64,000 nucleotides of DNA, from NCBI GenBank assembly GCA_037481615.1, contig JBBFLI010000008.1; one strand, 5' to 3'. The notes under the pieces are model-generated. The model did not search any database. It was not told the DNA's origin and saw only the letters and a program-made list of their open reading frames with translations. The translations under genes were made by a program, and so were the position numbers. This DNA comes from SpSt-501 sp037481615. Its GTDB lineage: Bacteria > Desulfobacterota > Desulfobacteria > Desulfobacterales > SpSt-501. Positions 35,223-43,792 of the stretch are shown here, piece by piece. Positions within the stretch are counted from its first letter, which is position 1. Each line of letters starts with the position of its first letter.

Positions 35223-36337
35223 CTGACTGTTCTCCCCTCCTGGAATTCGCGGATGCTGGAAGCCACGTGTTCGATCTGCTCGGGGGCAAGCTCGGCATAC
35301 ATGGGAAGCGAAAGCAGCCGCTCCGCAAGATGCTCGCTCACCGGGAAATCGCCGCGGCGGTGGCCCATCGCTGCATACGCCTGCTGCAAGTGAAGCGGCA
35401 GCGGGTAATGAAGCCCCGTCCCGATCCCCTTTCGTCCGAGGTGTTCGCGCAACCCCTCGCGGTCTTCGACAAAGACGACGTAGAGGTGATAGACGGGCTC
35501 GATCCCGTCGTGAGGTCGATGGAAGGAGAGGCCGGAAATGCCCGAGAGAAGCTCGTCGTAGCGCTTCGCGTTTTCCCGGCGGGCGCGGTTCCACTCCTCG
35601 AGAAAGGAAAGCTTCAGGCGCAGCACCGCCGCCTGCAGGGCGTCGAGCCGCCCGGTGTAGCCCTCGGTGTCGTGGACGTATTTGCGGCTCTGGCCGTGCT
35701 CGCGCAGCATGCGCGCGCGGCGCGCGACCTCGGGGTCATCGGTGACGAGGGCCCCCGCGTCCCCGAAGGCGCCGAGATTCTTTCCCGGGTAGAAGCTGAA
35801 GCAGCCGACGTGTCCCATACTTCCCGCGCGCTTTCCCCGGTAGCGCGCACCGTGCGCCTGGCAGGCGTCTTCGATCACCGCGAGGTGACGGCGCCTGGCG
35901 ATGTCGAGGATCGGGTCCATGTCCGCGGGCCGGCCGTAGAGATGGACGGGGATGACGGCGCGCGTCCGGGGGGTGATCGCCGCCTCGAGACGCGCGGGGT
36001 CGAGGGTCGAGGTGGCGGGGTCGACGTCCACAAAGACGGGCCGCGCGCCCGCCTGGGTGATCGCTTCGGTCGTGGCGATGAAGGTGTGCGGGACGGTGAT
36101 CACCTCGTCGCCGGGGCCGATCCCGCAGGCAAGCAGCGCAAACCGCAGGGCGTCGGTCCCGGAGCTCACCCCCACGCAGTATTTCGTTTCGCAGAACGCG
36201 GCGAACTCCGCTTCGAAAGCCTCCACCTCGGGGCCGTTGATGAAGGCCCCGGCCTCCATGATCGCCTCGAGCTTCGGCCGCAGGGCGGATTCGATTCTGC
36301 GGTACTGGGGCCTGAGATCAAGAAAAGGGACATTCAT
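35219..36337 (-). CDS. wbpE: PLP-dependent sugar C3 aminotransferase, DegT/DnrJ/EryC1 family (WbpE-like)
   Basis: 372 residues from the ATG at 36337 (MNVPFLDLRPQY, the usual family start); an open extension to 36580 carries no domain. Motifs: VSSGTDALRFAL, VPHTFIATTEAI, VIEDACQAHGARY, and the PLP lysine in FYPGKNLGAFGDAG. It transfers an amino group to the 3-keto-uronate made by the WbpB-like enzyme. A WbpI-type epimerase is not found nearby, so the expected product after the WbpD-like step is UDP-2,3-diacetamido-2,3-dideoxyglucuronate. Confidence 0.88.
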   Translation of the reverse strand: MNVPFLDLRPQYRRIESALRPKLEAIMEAGAFINGPEVEAFEAEFAAFCETKYCVGVSSGTDALRFALLACGIGPGDEVITVPHTFIATTEAITQAGARPVFVDVDPATSTLDPARLEAAITPRTRAVIPVHLYGRPADMDPILDIARRRHLAVIEDACQAHGARYRGKRAGSMGHVGCFSFYPGKNLGAFGDAGALVTDDPEVARRARMLREHGQSRKYVHDTEGYTGRLDALQAAVLRLKLSFLEEWNRARRENAKRYDELLSGISGLSFHRPHDGIEPVYHLYVVFVEDREGLREHLGRKGIGTGLHYPLPLHLQQAYAAMGHRRGDFPVSEHLAERLLSLPMYAELAPEQIEHVASSIREFQEGRTVR

Positions 36338-36640
36338 GGGATTGACGTCCACGCCCCCAAAAATCACCTGAATGGAGGGCTCTTGCGCAAGGGCTTGAAT
36401 TTCAGAGTATAGCTCCGCCTGGTCGGTTACATCCGCCGCCTTGCCGCCCGCCCTTCGGGGTCCGGCGGGGGAAACGGGGCGGAAATAACTCGCACGCTCT
36501 GCTTCCGAGAATCGCTTGCGCCGCCCCCCCGTCGGCAGGGGCCGGGGGGTCGGCTTTCCGGTTTCTGAAGGGCGGTGCAAGCCCCCGGGCCGATACGGTT
36601 GCAGGGTCTCGCCTGGGTAAGGGCTCCCGCCCCCAAGACT
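36338..36640. other. GC-rich intergenic region between aminotransferase and tyrosine kinase genes
   Basis: 303 bases with no gene. The aminotransferase frame stays open through most of it but without domain sequence. Several G/C runs could fold; no promoter or U-tailed terminator could be identified. Confidence 0.5.
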
Positions 36641-37816
36641 TCAGCGTTTGCGGCCGTAAGAGTAGTACCCGTAATACCGGGCCGCCTTGCGCTCGATCCC
36701 GTTGATGAAACAGCCGAGAAGTTTCTCGGGTTGAACCCGGGAGAGGAGATTCTGCATCTCCTCGCGCCGCGTTTTCCCGTGCCGGATGACGACGAGAATC
36801 CCCTCCACCTGGCGCGCCAGGACCCCGCTCTCCGAGGCCACCGCGATCGGCGGTGCGTCGACCACGATCAGCCGGTCCTTGTAGCGGTTGGCGACCTCCT
36901 CGAGGAGCCCGGCCATACGCTCGGAGGAAATGAGTTCCGAGGGGTTGTCGGGTGGACGTCCCGCCGGGAGGAGCGTCAGCTTTTCGACGGAAGTCTTCAA
37001 CAAAAACCGTGGCAGCGGGGTCCCCTGCTCGAGGTAATCCCCCAGGCCCGGCGTCTCGCCGTAGCCGAAGCGGCGGTGCAGATCCGGCTTCCGCAGGTCG
37101 GCATCGATCAGCAGCACGTAGCGGTTGATGTTCATGGCGATGCTGACCGCGAGATTGGCGGCGACGAAACTCTTTCCCTCCCCCGGAGCCGCGCTGGTGA
37201 CGAGAATCGTCCGCGGGGGGAGCCCGCTGACGGGGTAGAGAATGTTGGTGCGCAGGATTTTGAACTGCTCGGCCTCCTCCGATCGCGGCGCAAGCAGGGT
37301 GACAAGCGTCCGATCCATCGCCCCGGGGTCGAAGGCGGGTTTCGCCGGGGCTCCCCGTTTGAACTCGGCAAGCGAAACCTCGGGGCCGGCGCCCGGCGGC
37401 GGCGCGGGGGAAGGCTTCACGGCTTCCGGCCTTTCCGCCCCATCGGCCGCCCCACGGGGGCCTGCAGCTGGCGGGGGCTCCTGACGCTGCCGGATCCGCT
37501 CCCGGTGGAGGCCCTTCACGCGCTCGGCTTCCGCGATCCCTCTCGCGGTCAGCTTCCCGCCGGGGTAAAGCAGCCCGTTCTGGATGAGCCGCTCGATCGT
37601 GCCGCTTTCCTTCAGCTTTTCCAGGGATGCGGCGTTCTTGGCATCGTCTTGAGGATCCAGCCGCAAAATGTGCTTGGAGACCGGGTCGTATGCGGCCAGC
37701 GCCGTGATGTCGGATGGCTGAAGCGCCTCGGGCGGAAAAGGCGGCGGTTCCTGCTCTTTGGGCCGGTTGCGGCTCTCTTCCGTAAAGCGGCTCAAGGCCT
37801 CGGAGATTTTGCCCAT
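36641..37816 (-). CDS. BY-type tyrosine kinase/co-polymerase ATPase (exosortase-system type)
   Basis: 391 residues from the ATG at 37816 (MGKISEALSRF). An N-terminal ~180-residue Pro/Gln-rich linker precedes the P-loop domain: Walker A SAAPGEGKSFVAANLA, Walker A-prime LLIDADLRKPDLH, Walker B LIVVDAPP. The C-terminus is a tyrosine cluster ARYYGYYSYGRKR, the autophosphorylation tail. It works with the chain-length determinant encoded just upstream (84-base gap) to control polymer length and export. Confidence 0.9.
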   Translation of the reverse strand: MGKISEALSRFTEESRNRPKEQEPPPFPPEALQPSDITALAAYDPVSKHILRLDPQDDAKNAASLEKLKESGTIERLIQNGLLYPGGKLTARGIAEAERVKGLHRERIRQRQEPPPAAGPRGAADGAERPEAVKPSPAPPPGAGPEVSLAEFKRGAPAKPAFDPGAMDRTLVTLLAPRSEEAEQFKILRTNILYPVSGLPPRTILVTSAAPGEGKSFVAANLAVSIAMNINRYVLLIDADLRKPDLHRRFGYGETPGLGDYLEQGTPLPRFLLKTSVEKLTLLPAGRPPDNPSELISSERMAGLLEEVANRYKDRLIVVDAPPIAVASESGVLARQVEGILVVIRHGKTRREEMQNLLSRVQPEKLLGCFINGIERKAARYYGYYSYGRKR

Positions 37817-37899
37817 GGGATCTCTTCTTCCGTATGCTCGCGTTTGTGTTTCCCGGGTGCGCTCCGGGCGGCGGGGCGGCTCCGGCCCCGCTTGCGTTG

Positions 37900-39498
37900 C
37901 TACAGGCTGGCGTGCCGGATCAGCGCCTGCAACGTGGGGTCGGGCGACCCGAACACCAGCCACGCGAAGCCCGCGGTCAGCCCCGCCACGAGAAGCAGCG
38001 ACGCCGCGGTGGCCGCATTGCGCAAGCGGCGGATCGTGCGGTCAGCCGGGCCTTCGATCCAGTTCACCGCGGCGAGCACGGGAAGCTGGAATCTCTCCTC
38101 GGCCTCCCCGGGCCGGCGGATCGAGGTGTCGCTCATCTCCACGAGGAAGACCAGGCCCCCCGCGAGGGCGAAGGCCGCGGCCAGCGTGATCGCAAACACC
38201 CGCCGCAGGTCGGGGGCGGTCGGTTTCTCAGGCAGCCGCGCGGGGTCGAGAATCTGGAACTGCTCGCCCTTCTGCTTGCGCTCCATGTTGACGGCGATAT
38301 CGGCCTCTTGCTTGCGGTTCAAAAGGGAATTGTAGGAAGAGCGGATCAATTCATAGTCCCGCTTGAGCGTCAGAAGCTCCTGCTCGCGCCGCGGGGCGGC
38401 GTCCACCCGCGCCTGGTATTCGCGGATCTCGCGGTGGAGGCGGGCGATGTCGCCCTCGAGGTTGCGGATGACTCCCTCGAGAACGGCTTTCTGCCGCACC
38501 CGCTCGGCCTCGGCGGCGGAGAGAACCGGTGCGGGGCCGGGGCTGCCGGCCTGACCGGTCTCCGCCCCCCGGCCGGCCGCCTCGAGTTTTGCGATCCGGT
38601 TTTTCACGCGGACGACGTCGGGGTGGTTTTCGGTGTAGGAGGAAAGCAGGGCCGCGAGCCGCTCCCGCAGCTGGGGAAGGCTCATCGTCTCCTCGGTCTC
38701 GCGGCCGGTGGGCGCGGGCGGCGCGGAAGGGACCACGACGGCCTGGCGGGCGAAGTTCTCGGCCTCGATCAGCGCGGCGAGGTTCACCCGGGCGCTCCGC
38801 AGGCTCTGCTCCTTTTCGTTCAGCTGGGCGTTCAGCCGGTCGAGCACCCGCAGGTTGGCGTCGAGCTGCTCGGGGAGTTCCCCCATGTGGCGGATGCGGT
38901 AGTCCTTGAGTTCCTTTTCGAGCTCTTCCAGGCGCTTGCGCGTCGATTCGAGCTCGGCCTCGAGAAAGTCGCTCGTTCCCATCGCCTGGGCTTCGCGCAC
39001 CTTCAGGTTCTCGTCGATGAAGTGGCTGGCAAGCCCGTTGGCGACGCGCATGGCGGTGTGGGGATCGCGGTCGCGGAAGGAGATCGTGAAGGCATCCGCC
39101 TCGCGGTCCCGGCGGCTGCGGCTCACCTCGACCGTGATGCGCTTGCGGAGGCTTTCGATCTTGTCGTCGAGGAGGACGTTTCTGAACTCCTCTCCGGCAA
39201 AGAGATTGTATCGCTCGATCATGCGCTCGAGGTTGCTCCGGCTCAGGATCTGTTGCGAGATGGTGCTGATCCTGTTCTCCAGGTCGGATGCGACCACCGG
39301 CTGGACATATTTTTCGGGGACGCGCTGGCGCTGGACGAGGATGAGGGTGCTCGCCTCGTAGAGTTTGGGCAGCGTCAAGGTGAGGACGATCCCCGTCAAC
39401 ACGGCGAGCGCGAGGGATCCGATCACCCACCAACGGCGCCGGGAAAGTACGCGGAGAATGGTGACGAGATCCCACTGAATCTTGGGGTTTTCTTCCAT
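37900..39498 (-). CDS. Polysaccharide chain-length determinant (Wzz/GNVR co-polymerase)
   Basis: 532 residues from the ATG at 39498. TM1 near residues 20-42 (RRWWVIGSLALAVLTGIVL), a periplasmic Wzz domain (LPKLYEASTLILVQRQRVP), a long coiled coil about 160-400 (LEAELESTRKRLEELEKEL), the GNVR-like region, and TM2 near 470-490 (VFAITLAAAFALAGGLVFL). This is the membrane partner of the tyrosine kinase. A sigma-54-like promoter lies about 60 bases from the start codon. Confidence 0.9.
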   Translation of the reverse strand: MEENPKIQWDLVTILRVLSRRRWWVIGSLALAVLTGIVLTLTLPKLYEASTLILVQRQRVPEKYVQPVVASDLENRISTISQQILSRSNLERMIERYNLFAGEEFRNVLLDDKIESLRKRITVEVSRSRRDREADAFTISFRDRDPHTAMRVANGLASHFIDENLKVREAQAMGTSDFLEAELESTRKRLEELEKELKDYRIRHMGELPEQLDANLRVLDRLNAQLNEKEQSLRSARVNLAALIEAENFARQAVVVPSAPPAPTGRETEETMSLPQLRERLAALLSSYTENHPDVVRVKNRIAKLEAAGRGAETGQAGSPGPAPVLSAAEAERVRQKAVLEGVIRNLEGDIARLHREIREYQARVDAAPRREQELLTLKRDYELIRSSYNSLLNRKQEADIAVNMERKQKGEQFQILDPARLPEKPTAPDLRRVFAITLAAAFALAGGLVFLVEMSDTSIRRPGEAEERFQLPVLAAVNWIEGPADRTIRRLRNAATAASLLLVAGLTAGFAWLVFGSPDPTLQALIRHASL

Positions 39499-39567
39499 AC
39501 GCCGAATCGCCCTCCAGGATGCTTTCGCGTTGCCTCCGACTCCAGCCGCCGGTGAACACAAAGAGCT

Positions 39568-39586
39568 AAGCAATTGCCATGCCGAA
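39568..39586 (-). promoter_or_regulatory. Sigma-54-type promoter for the chain-length determinant/kinase genes
   Basis: Minus strand CGGCAT-GGCAA-TTGCTT: GG (39583-39582) and GC (39571-39570) are 10 bases apart, 8 of 10 consensus positions. Predicted start near 39558 leaves a leader of about 60 bases. A 6-bp-arm inverted repeat CATCCG-ATC-CGGATG at 39698-39712 could be an upstream activator site. Confidence 0.55.
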
Positions 39587-39798
39587 TGACCTCAACGCCG
39601 CGTGGGCCGCGGCGGCCGTCGCGCGGCCGGCACGGATAAATGATTTTTTTCAGTTTTTTCGGATGGATGAAAAAAAACGAGGCTTGCGGCCGCGTGACAT
39701 CCGATCCGGATGGAACGACGTCTCTGGGAATTTTATTTCCTTGAATTGGGAAAAAATATTAAGACCCCGACCTCGATGCGCACGGATCGATGCCCCCG
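39587..39798. other. Intergenic region upstream of the chain-length determinant gene
   Basis: No gene. Contains T- and A-runs (39646-39676), the inverted repeat at 39698-39712, and AT-rich sequence around 39725-39765 that could hold activator or promoter sites. Confidence 0.45.
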
Positions 39799-40170
39799 TC
39801 AGCGGGTGCCCAAGAGGTCTGTAATGTGCCGGTCCAGTTCGGTGAGCTCGAAGGGCTTGTCGAGGACCAGGTCGGCGTCGGCCTCGGTGGCGAGCGCGCC
39901 GGGGTGCTCCCCCCAGCCGGTGATCGCGATGACCGGTGTGCCGGGGTACTTCTTTTTGATGATGGAGATGACCCCCACCCCGCTGATCTCCGGCATGACG
40001 AGATCAGTGATGACCAGATCGACCTTGCCCGGGCTGGACTCGAAGACTTTGAGCCCGTCGAGACCGTTGTAGGCCGTGAGCACTTCGTACTTCTGGCTCA
40101 AAAAGCTCTTCAAGCCGGCGACCGTCTCCTTGCTGTCGTCGATGACGAGCAGCCGCTTCTTTTTTTTCAT
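39799..40170 (-). CDS. Single-domain response regulator (CheY-like)
   Basis: 123 residues, receiver domain only. Acidic pocket LVIDDSKET, phospho-acceptor Asp in LVITDLVMPEISG (about residue 54), switch Thr in VIAITGWGE and the conserved Lys in VLDKPFE. No output domain. It may be phosphorylated by one of the two hybrid kinases encoded at 43.8-48.5 kb and act by protein interaction or as a phosphate sink. Confidence 0.9.
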   Translation of the reverse strand: MKKKKRLLVIDDSKETVAGLKSFLSQKYEVLTAYNGLDGLKVFESSPGKVDLVITDLVMPEISGVGVISIIKKKYPGTPVIAITGWGEHPGALATEADADLVLDKPFELTELDRHITDLLGTR

Positions 40171-40348
40171 GGGGGCACCTCACCAACGGGTTGATTCCAC
40201 AAACCGGGCAGCGAGCCTCGAAATTTAGAAACTTATCATAACCTCTTCCGGGGATCAAAACCGTTGCCTGAAAATAGCGGATCGAACAAATTTCCAGTCC
40301 CTTCGCCCTTGCGGTGAATGAGCCGGGAAACCCGGCCTGTAACGCGGA

Positions 40349-41497
40349 TTACAAGCTGGCCAGAAATTCGAGTTCCCGCTCCTGGGTGTTCTTGGTGCCG
40401 ACCGCGAGCACCTCGACCCTGCGGTCCGGCCCGCGCCGGAAATAGAGCCTCCCCTTGTAGCCGAAGACCACCTCGAGCACGGTCTCGCGGTTCTTCTTGC
40501 CGAAGACCTTGCGTTTGACGGTGACGAGCTCGGGGGCGGCGTTTAACTGGTGGATCACCTCCTCGGCCTTGAGCCGCAGCTCCTCGGTGAGTTCGGCCAT
40601 GCCCTGGACGGCGCGCTCGTTCACGGTGAGGTTCTTGTAGAGTGTGGAAAGCCGGCGCCGGATCGCCTCTTCGGCCTTGATCCGCGCCTTTTCCTCGCGG
40701 CGCTGCCCGCGGTCGAGGCCGGCGAGCGTCTCTTTGAGGCTTTCGATCTCCTGCTGCTGTTTGCTCTGCCTTTCCAGGTGCTCGGCGAGTTTTCGTTCCA
40801 GTTCCTCGATCTCGCGGATGAAATCGTCCTCGTTTCGCTCCGCACGCAGGCGTTCGGTTTTCACCCGTTCTTCGAGGGCGCGGGTCTCGGCGGAAAGGGC
40901 CTCGCGCTCGCGCTCGACCGCGGACAGCCGTGCGCTCGTCTCCGCCTGGAGCGCGGTGAGCCGCTCGGTTTCGCGCCGTCGCTCCTCCTCCTCGCTCCGG
41001 CTGCGCAGCGCCGCCCGGCGGTAATGGAAAAAGAGAACCGCCAGCGCCAGGCCCACGTAAACGGCGAGCATGGCGTTGGAAAGGAGCCGGTTGTGCTCGA
41101 GCCGGGCCTGAACGGAAACCTCGAGCCCCTCCTCGAGCAGGCGGAAGTTCTCCTGGGCGACCCGCAACGGGTCGGCCCCCTCCGCAGCCGGCCTTTCCTC
41201 TTCGAAGCCCGAGGGATATAGCTTCTTTCCGCCGGTCGTGCGCACGGAAAGCCGCACGTCGACGCCGAGCCTCCGCCAGGAAGATTTCCCCAGGTAGCGC
41301 TCGACGTTTTCCTGCACCGCCGCCTGCAACCGGGTGCTCCCCTCGAGGAGCGACCGGGTATCGCCCAGCAGGTTCTCCTCCACGCCGCGGCGGATCTCCC
41401 GGGCAAGAAAGACCTCCAACCCGGCCACCGTCCCGAGATAGAGAACGGGGGGAAGGAGTATGCAGCATGCGAGAATGCGGATCGAAAAATAGCGCAT
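40349..41497 (-). CDS. Membrane-anchored coiled-coil protein of unknown function
   Basis: 382 residues. TM1 at about 8-28 (ILACCILLPPVLYLGTVAGL), an extracytoplasmic segment of about 110 residues, TM2 near 140-158 (AMLAVYVGLALAVLFFHY), a long charged coiled coil (about 165-300) and a C-terminal globular part of about 75 residues (VTVKRKVFGKKNRETVLEVV, GRLYFRRGPDRRVEVLAVGT). Topology recalls a sensor kinase input module without kinase. It starts 12 bases after the PrsT-like gene, so it likely belongs to the same transcript. I do not recognise the family. Confidence 0.7.
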   Translation of the reverse strand: MRYFSIRILACCILLPPVLYLGTVAGLEVFLAREIRRGVEENLLGDTRSLLEGSTRLQAAVQENVERYLGKSSWRRLGVDVRLSVRTTGGKKLYPSGFEEERPAAEGADPLRVAQENFRLLEEGLEVSVQARLEHNRLLSNAMLAVYVGLALAVLFFHYRRAALRSRSEEEERRRETERLTALQAETSARLSAVEREREALSAETRALEERVKTERLRAERNEDDFIREIEELERKLAEHLERQSKQQQEIESLKETLAGLDRGQRREEKARIKAEEAIRRRLSTLYKNLTVNERAVQGMAELTEELRLKAEEVIHQLNAAPELVTVKRKVFGKKNRETVLEVVFGYKGRLYFRRGPDRRVEVLAVGTKNTQERELEFLASL

Positions 41498-41509
41498 CCC
41501 GCTTTCCGG

Positions 41510-43792
41510 TCACCGGATCTCGCCCAGCACCCTTCGGGCCTCATCGGCCTCGGGGAACTCCTTCCCCAGCCGCATGGCTCGTTCGAGCTCGCTTTTGGCC
41601 TTCGCCGCATCCCCCCGTTTGAGGTAAGCGAGACCCAGGTGATAAGCGACCGTGGGGTTGTCCGGTGTCTTGGCGGCAGCGTCGCGGAGCTCGGCCACGG
41701 CGGAATCGTAGAGCCCCTTGCGGTAGTAGACCCAGCCCAGGGTGTCCAGGATGCTCGGCTCCCCGGGCATCTCTTCCTTGGCGATCTTCGCCAGTTTGAG
41801 CGCCTCGTCCAGGTCGCGGTTCGCCTCGGCCAGGATATAGGCGAGGTTGTTTGCGGCCGGCGCAAAGCGCGGCTCGATCTCGAGCGCCCGGCGGTAGTGG
41901 GGTTCGGAGAGATCGTGCCTGCCCTGGATGTCGTGGATCACCCCGATCATCATGTGCGGGGCGGCCTGGCGGGGGTTCTGGGCCAAGGCGGCCTCGAACT
42001 GGGCGATCGCCTTGTCGGCCTGCTTCTCCCGGAGGTAGAGGCCGGCAAGGGCGTAATAGGGCGAAAGAAAGCGGGGGTTCTTTTCGATCGCCTTTTTCCA
42101 GGCCTGCTCGGCCTGGCGCATGTCGCCTGCGGCGGCATGGAGGTTGCCCTGGATCTCGTGGACCACGGCTTCGGCCGCAGCGTCGCCTGCGACGCGGGCA
42201 AGATGCCGCTCACAGCGGGCAAGAGCCTTTCCCGGCTCCTTGAGCGCGAGATGGGCTGCGGCCAGCCCGGAGAGCGCCTCGAGCATCCGCGGTTCGGCCT
42301 CGAGCGCTTTCTCGAAGCGCTCGACCGCCTCGCGCTCCTTGCCCTCGGCGCGGGCCAGTCGGCCGAGCTGCAGCCAGGCGTTCGGGTTTTGCGGCTCGCG
42401 TTGCAAAATCTCTTCGAAGGCTTTTTTCGCCTCGGCGTTTTTCTGCTGGAGGGCGAGCGTGTTGCCGAGCAGGAGCTTGGCGGGCACGCTGCCGGGGTCG
42501 ATCTGGGTTGCGGCTTCGGCCTCCCTCTGGGCGCGCCCGTAATCGCGCTCGGCCAGCGCCGCCTCCGCGAGCAAAAGGCGCGTCCTCAGGTTCGCGGGCT
42601 CGAGCTCGGCCGCACGGGCGAGCGCCGCCGAGGCAAGGCGGAACTCGCCGCGCCCGAAGAGGGCGAGGCCGCTGAAGTAGTGGAGCCTTGCCGAGTTGGG
42701 CTCATCGCGCAAGAGCTGCGCCAGCAGATCCCCCGCCGCGGCGAAATCCCTTCGCGCGACCAGGATCTCGGCCTTGAGCTGGCGCATCGGGAAGTAATTC
42801 GGGTTTTTCTCGAGCACCCGGAGCACCTCGCGCTCGGCCGGCTCGATCTCCCCGCGGCCGAGCAAGTAGCGCGCCCGGGCGTGGGCGATCCCCAGGTTCT
42901 CCGGCTCACGGGCGGCCGCCTCCTCGTAGAGGGAGAGCGCCCTCTCGTGCTTTCCGTTTGCGCCGGAAAACGCCGCCGCGGCGACCAGCGCGCGGGCGCT
43001 TTTCGCATCGGCCGCGATGGCGCGGCCGAAGGCCTCTTCGGCCTCGGCCGCGCGGTTTCTGCCGGCAAGGAACTGGGCCATGGCGAGCAGGAGATCCACG
43101 TTCTGCGGCTGCTCGGCGACGAGGGCCCGGATCTCCCTTTCGGCTTCCTCAAACTTCCCCTGCGCCGTATGAAGGGAAAAGAGCGCCATGCGCACGTTCA
43201 GCGAATCCGGTACGGCGGCTGCGGCTTTCCGGAGCACGGATTCGGCCTCGTCCTTTTTCCCCTGCTGCACCAGCAGCCGCGCAAGGCCCAGGTACCCCCG
43301 GCTCTCCCGGCCGTCGATCTCGATCACGCGGCGGAAGCTCGCCGTTGCATCGGCGGGCTTTCCCTCCTGGGCTTGGAGGGTCGCCAGCAGCAAAATCGCC
43401 TCCGTGTTCTTGGGCTCGCGGGCGAGCACTTCGTCCAGGTGGCTTCGCGCCTCGGCCGCTTTCTGCCCGAGCGCAAGGAAGGTCGCCAGCTTCAGCCTGG
43501 CTGCCGTGTTCTGCGGTTCCACCTCCACGACCGCCGCGTAGGAGCGAAAGGCCGTCTGGGCGTCGCCGAGCTTGAGGCTCGTCTCGGCGAGCAGCAGCTG
43601 CGCTTGGACGAAGCGCGGGTCGATCTTGACCGCGTTTTTCAGCTCGATCAGGGCGGACTTGTGCTCGCCTTTCTCGGCGTAGGCTTTCGCCTTGGAAAAA
43701 TGATTCTGTTTTTTTTCTTCCTTCGAAGAACAGCCGGACGCCGCGACAAGGAAGACGAGCGGCAGAACGATCGGGATCTTCCAACCCTTCAT
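41510..43792 (-). CDS. prsT: TPR-repeat lipoprotein of PEP-CTERM systems (PrsT-like)
   Basis: 760 residues from the ATG at 43792, with GGAGG directly upstream and an ATGA overlap with the kinase gene. Lipobox LVAASGC near residue 20, then about 20 tetratricopeptide repeats (examples NAVKIDPRFVQAQLLLAE, LEIEPRFAPAANNLAYILAE, ELRDAAAKTPDNPTVAYHLG). Size and repeat content match PrsT, the TPR lipoprotein that accompanies PrsK/PrsR in exosortase loci. It probably scaffolds export or assembly at the membrane. Confidence 0.85.
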   Translation of the reverse strand: MKGWKIPIVLPLVFLVAASGCSSKEEKKQNHFSKAKAYAEKGEHKSALIELKNAVKIDPRFVQAQLLLAETSLKLGDAQTAFRSYAAVVEVEPQNTAARLKLATFLALGQKAAEARSHLDEVLAREPKNTEAILLLATLQAQEGKPADATASFRRVIEIDGRESRGYLGLARLLVQQGKKDEAESVLRKAAAAVPDSLNVRMALFSLHTAQGKFEEAEREIRALVAEQPQNVDLLLAMAQFLAGRNRAAEAEEAFGRAIAADAKSARALVAAAAFSGANGKHERALSLYEEAAAREPENLGIAHARARYLLGRGEIEPAEREVLRVLEKNPNYFPMRQLKAEILVARRDFAAAGDLLAQLLRDEPNSARLHYFSGLALFGRGEFRLASAALARAAELEPANLRTRLLLAEAALAERDYGRAQREAEAATQIDPGSVPAKLLLGNTLALQQKNAEAKKAFEEILQREPQNPNAWLQLGRLARAEGKEREAVERFEKALEAEPRMLEALSGLAAAHLALKEPGKALARCERHLARVAGDAAAEAVVHEIQGNLHAAAGDMRQAEQAWKKAIEKNPRFLSPYYALAGLYLREKQADKAIAQFEAALAQNPRQAAPHMMIGVIHDIQGRHDLSEPHYRRALEIEPRFAPAANNLAYILAEANRDLDEALKLAKIAKEEMPGEPSILDTLGWVYYRKGLYDSAVAELRDAAAKTPDNPTVAYHLGLAYLKRGDAAKAKSELERAMRLGKEFPEADEARRVLGEIR

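Noticed and set aside
36520..36640. GC-rich leader-like segment upstream of the aminotransferase, considered as a riboswitch
   Set aside because: It did not match any conserved riboswitch core I could recall, and the G/C runs make chance folding likely.
40327..40343. GCCGGG/CCCGGC hairpin after the coiled-coil protein gene, considered as a terminator
   Set aside because: No U-run follows on the minus strand.
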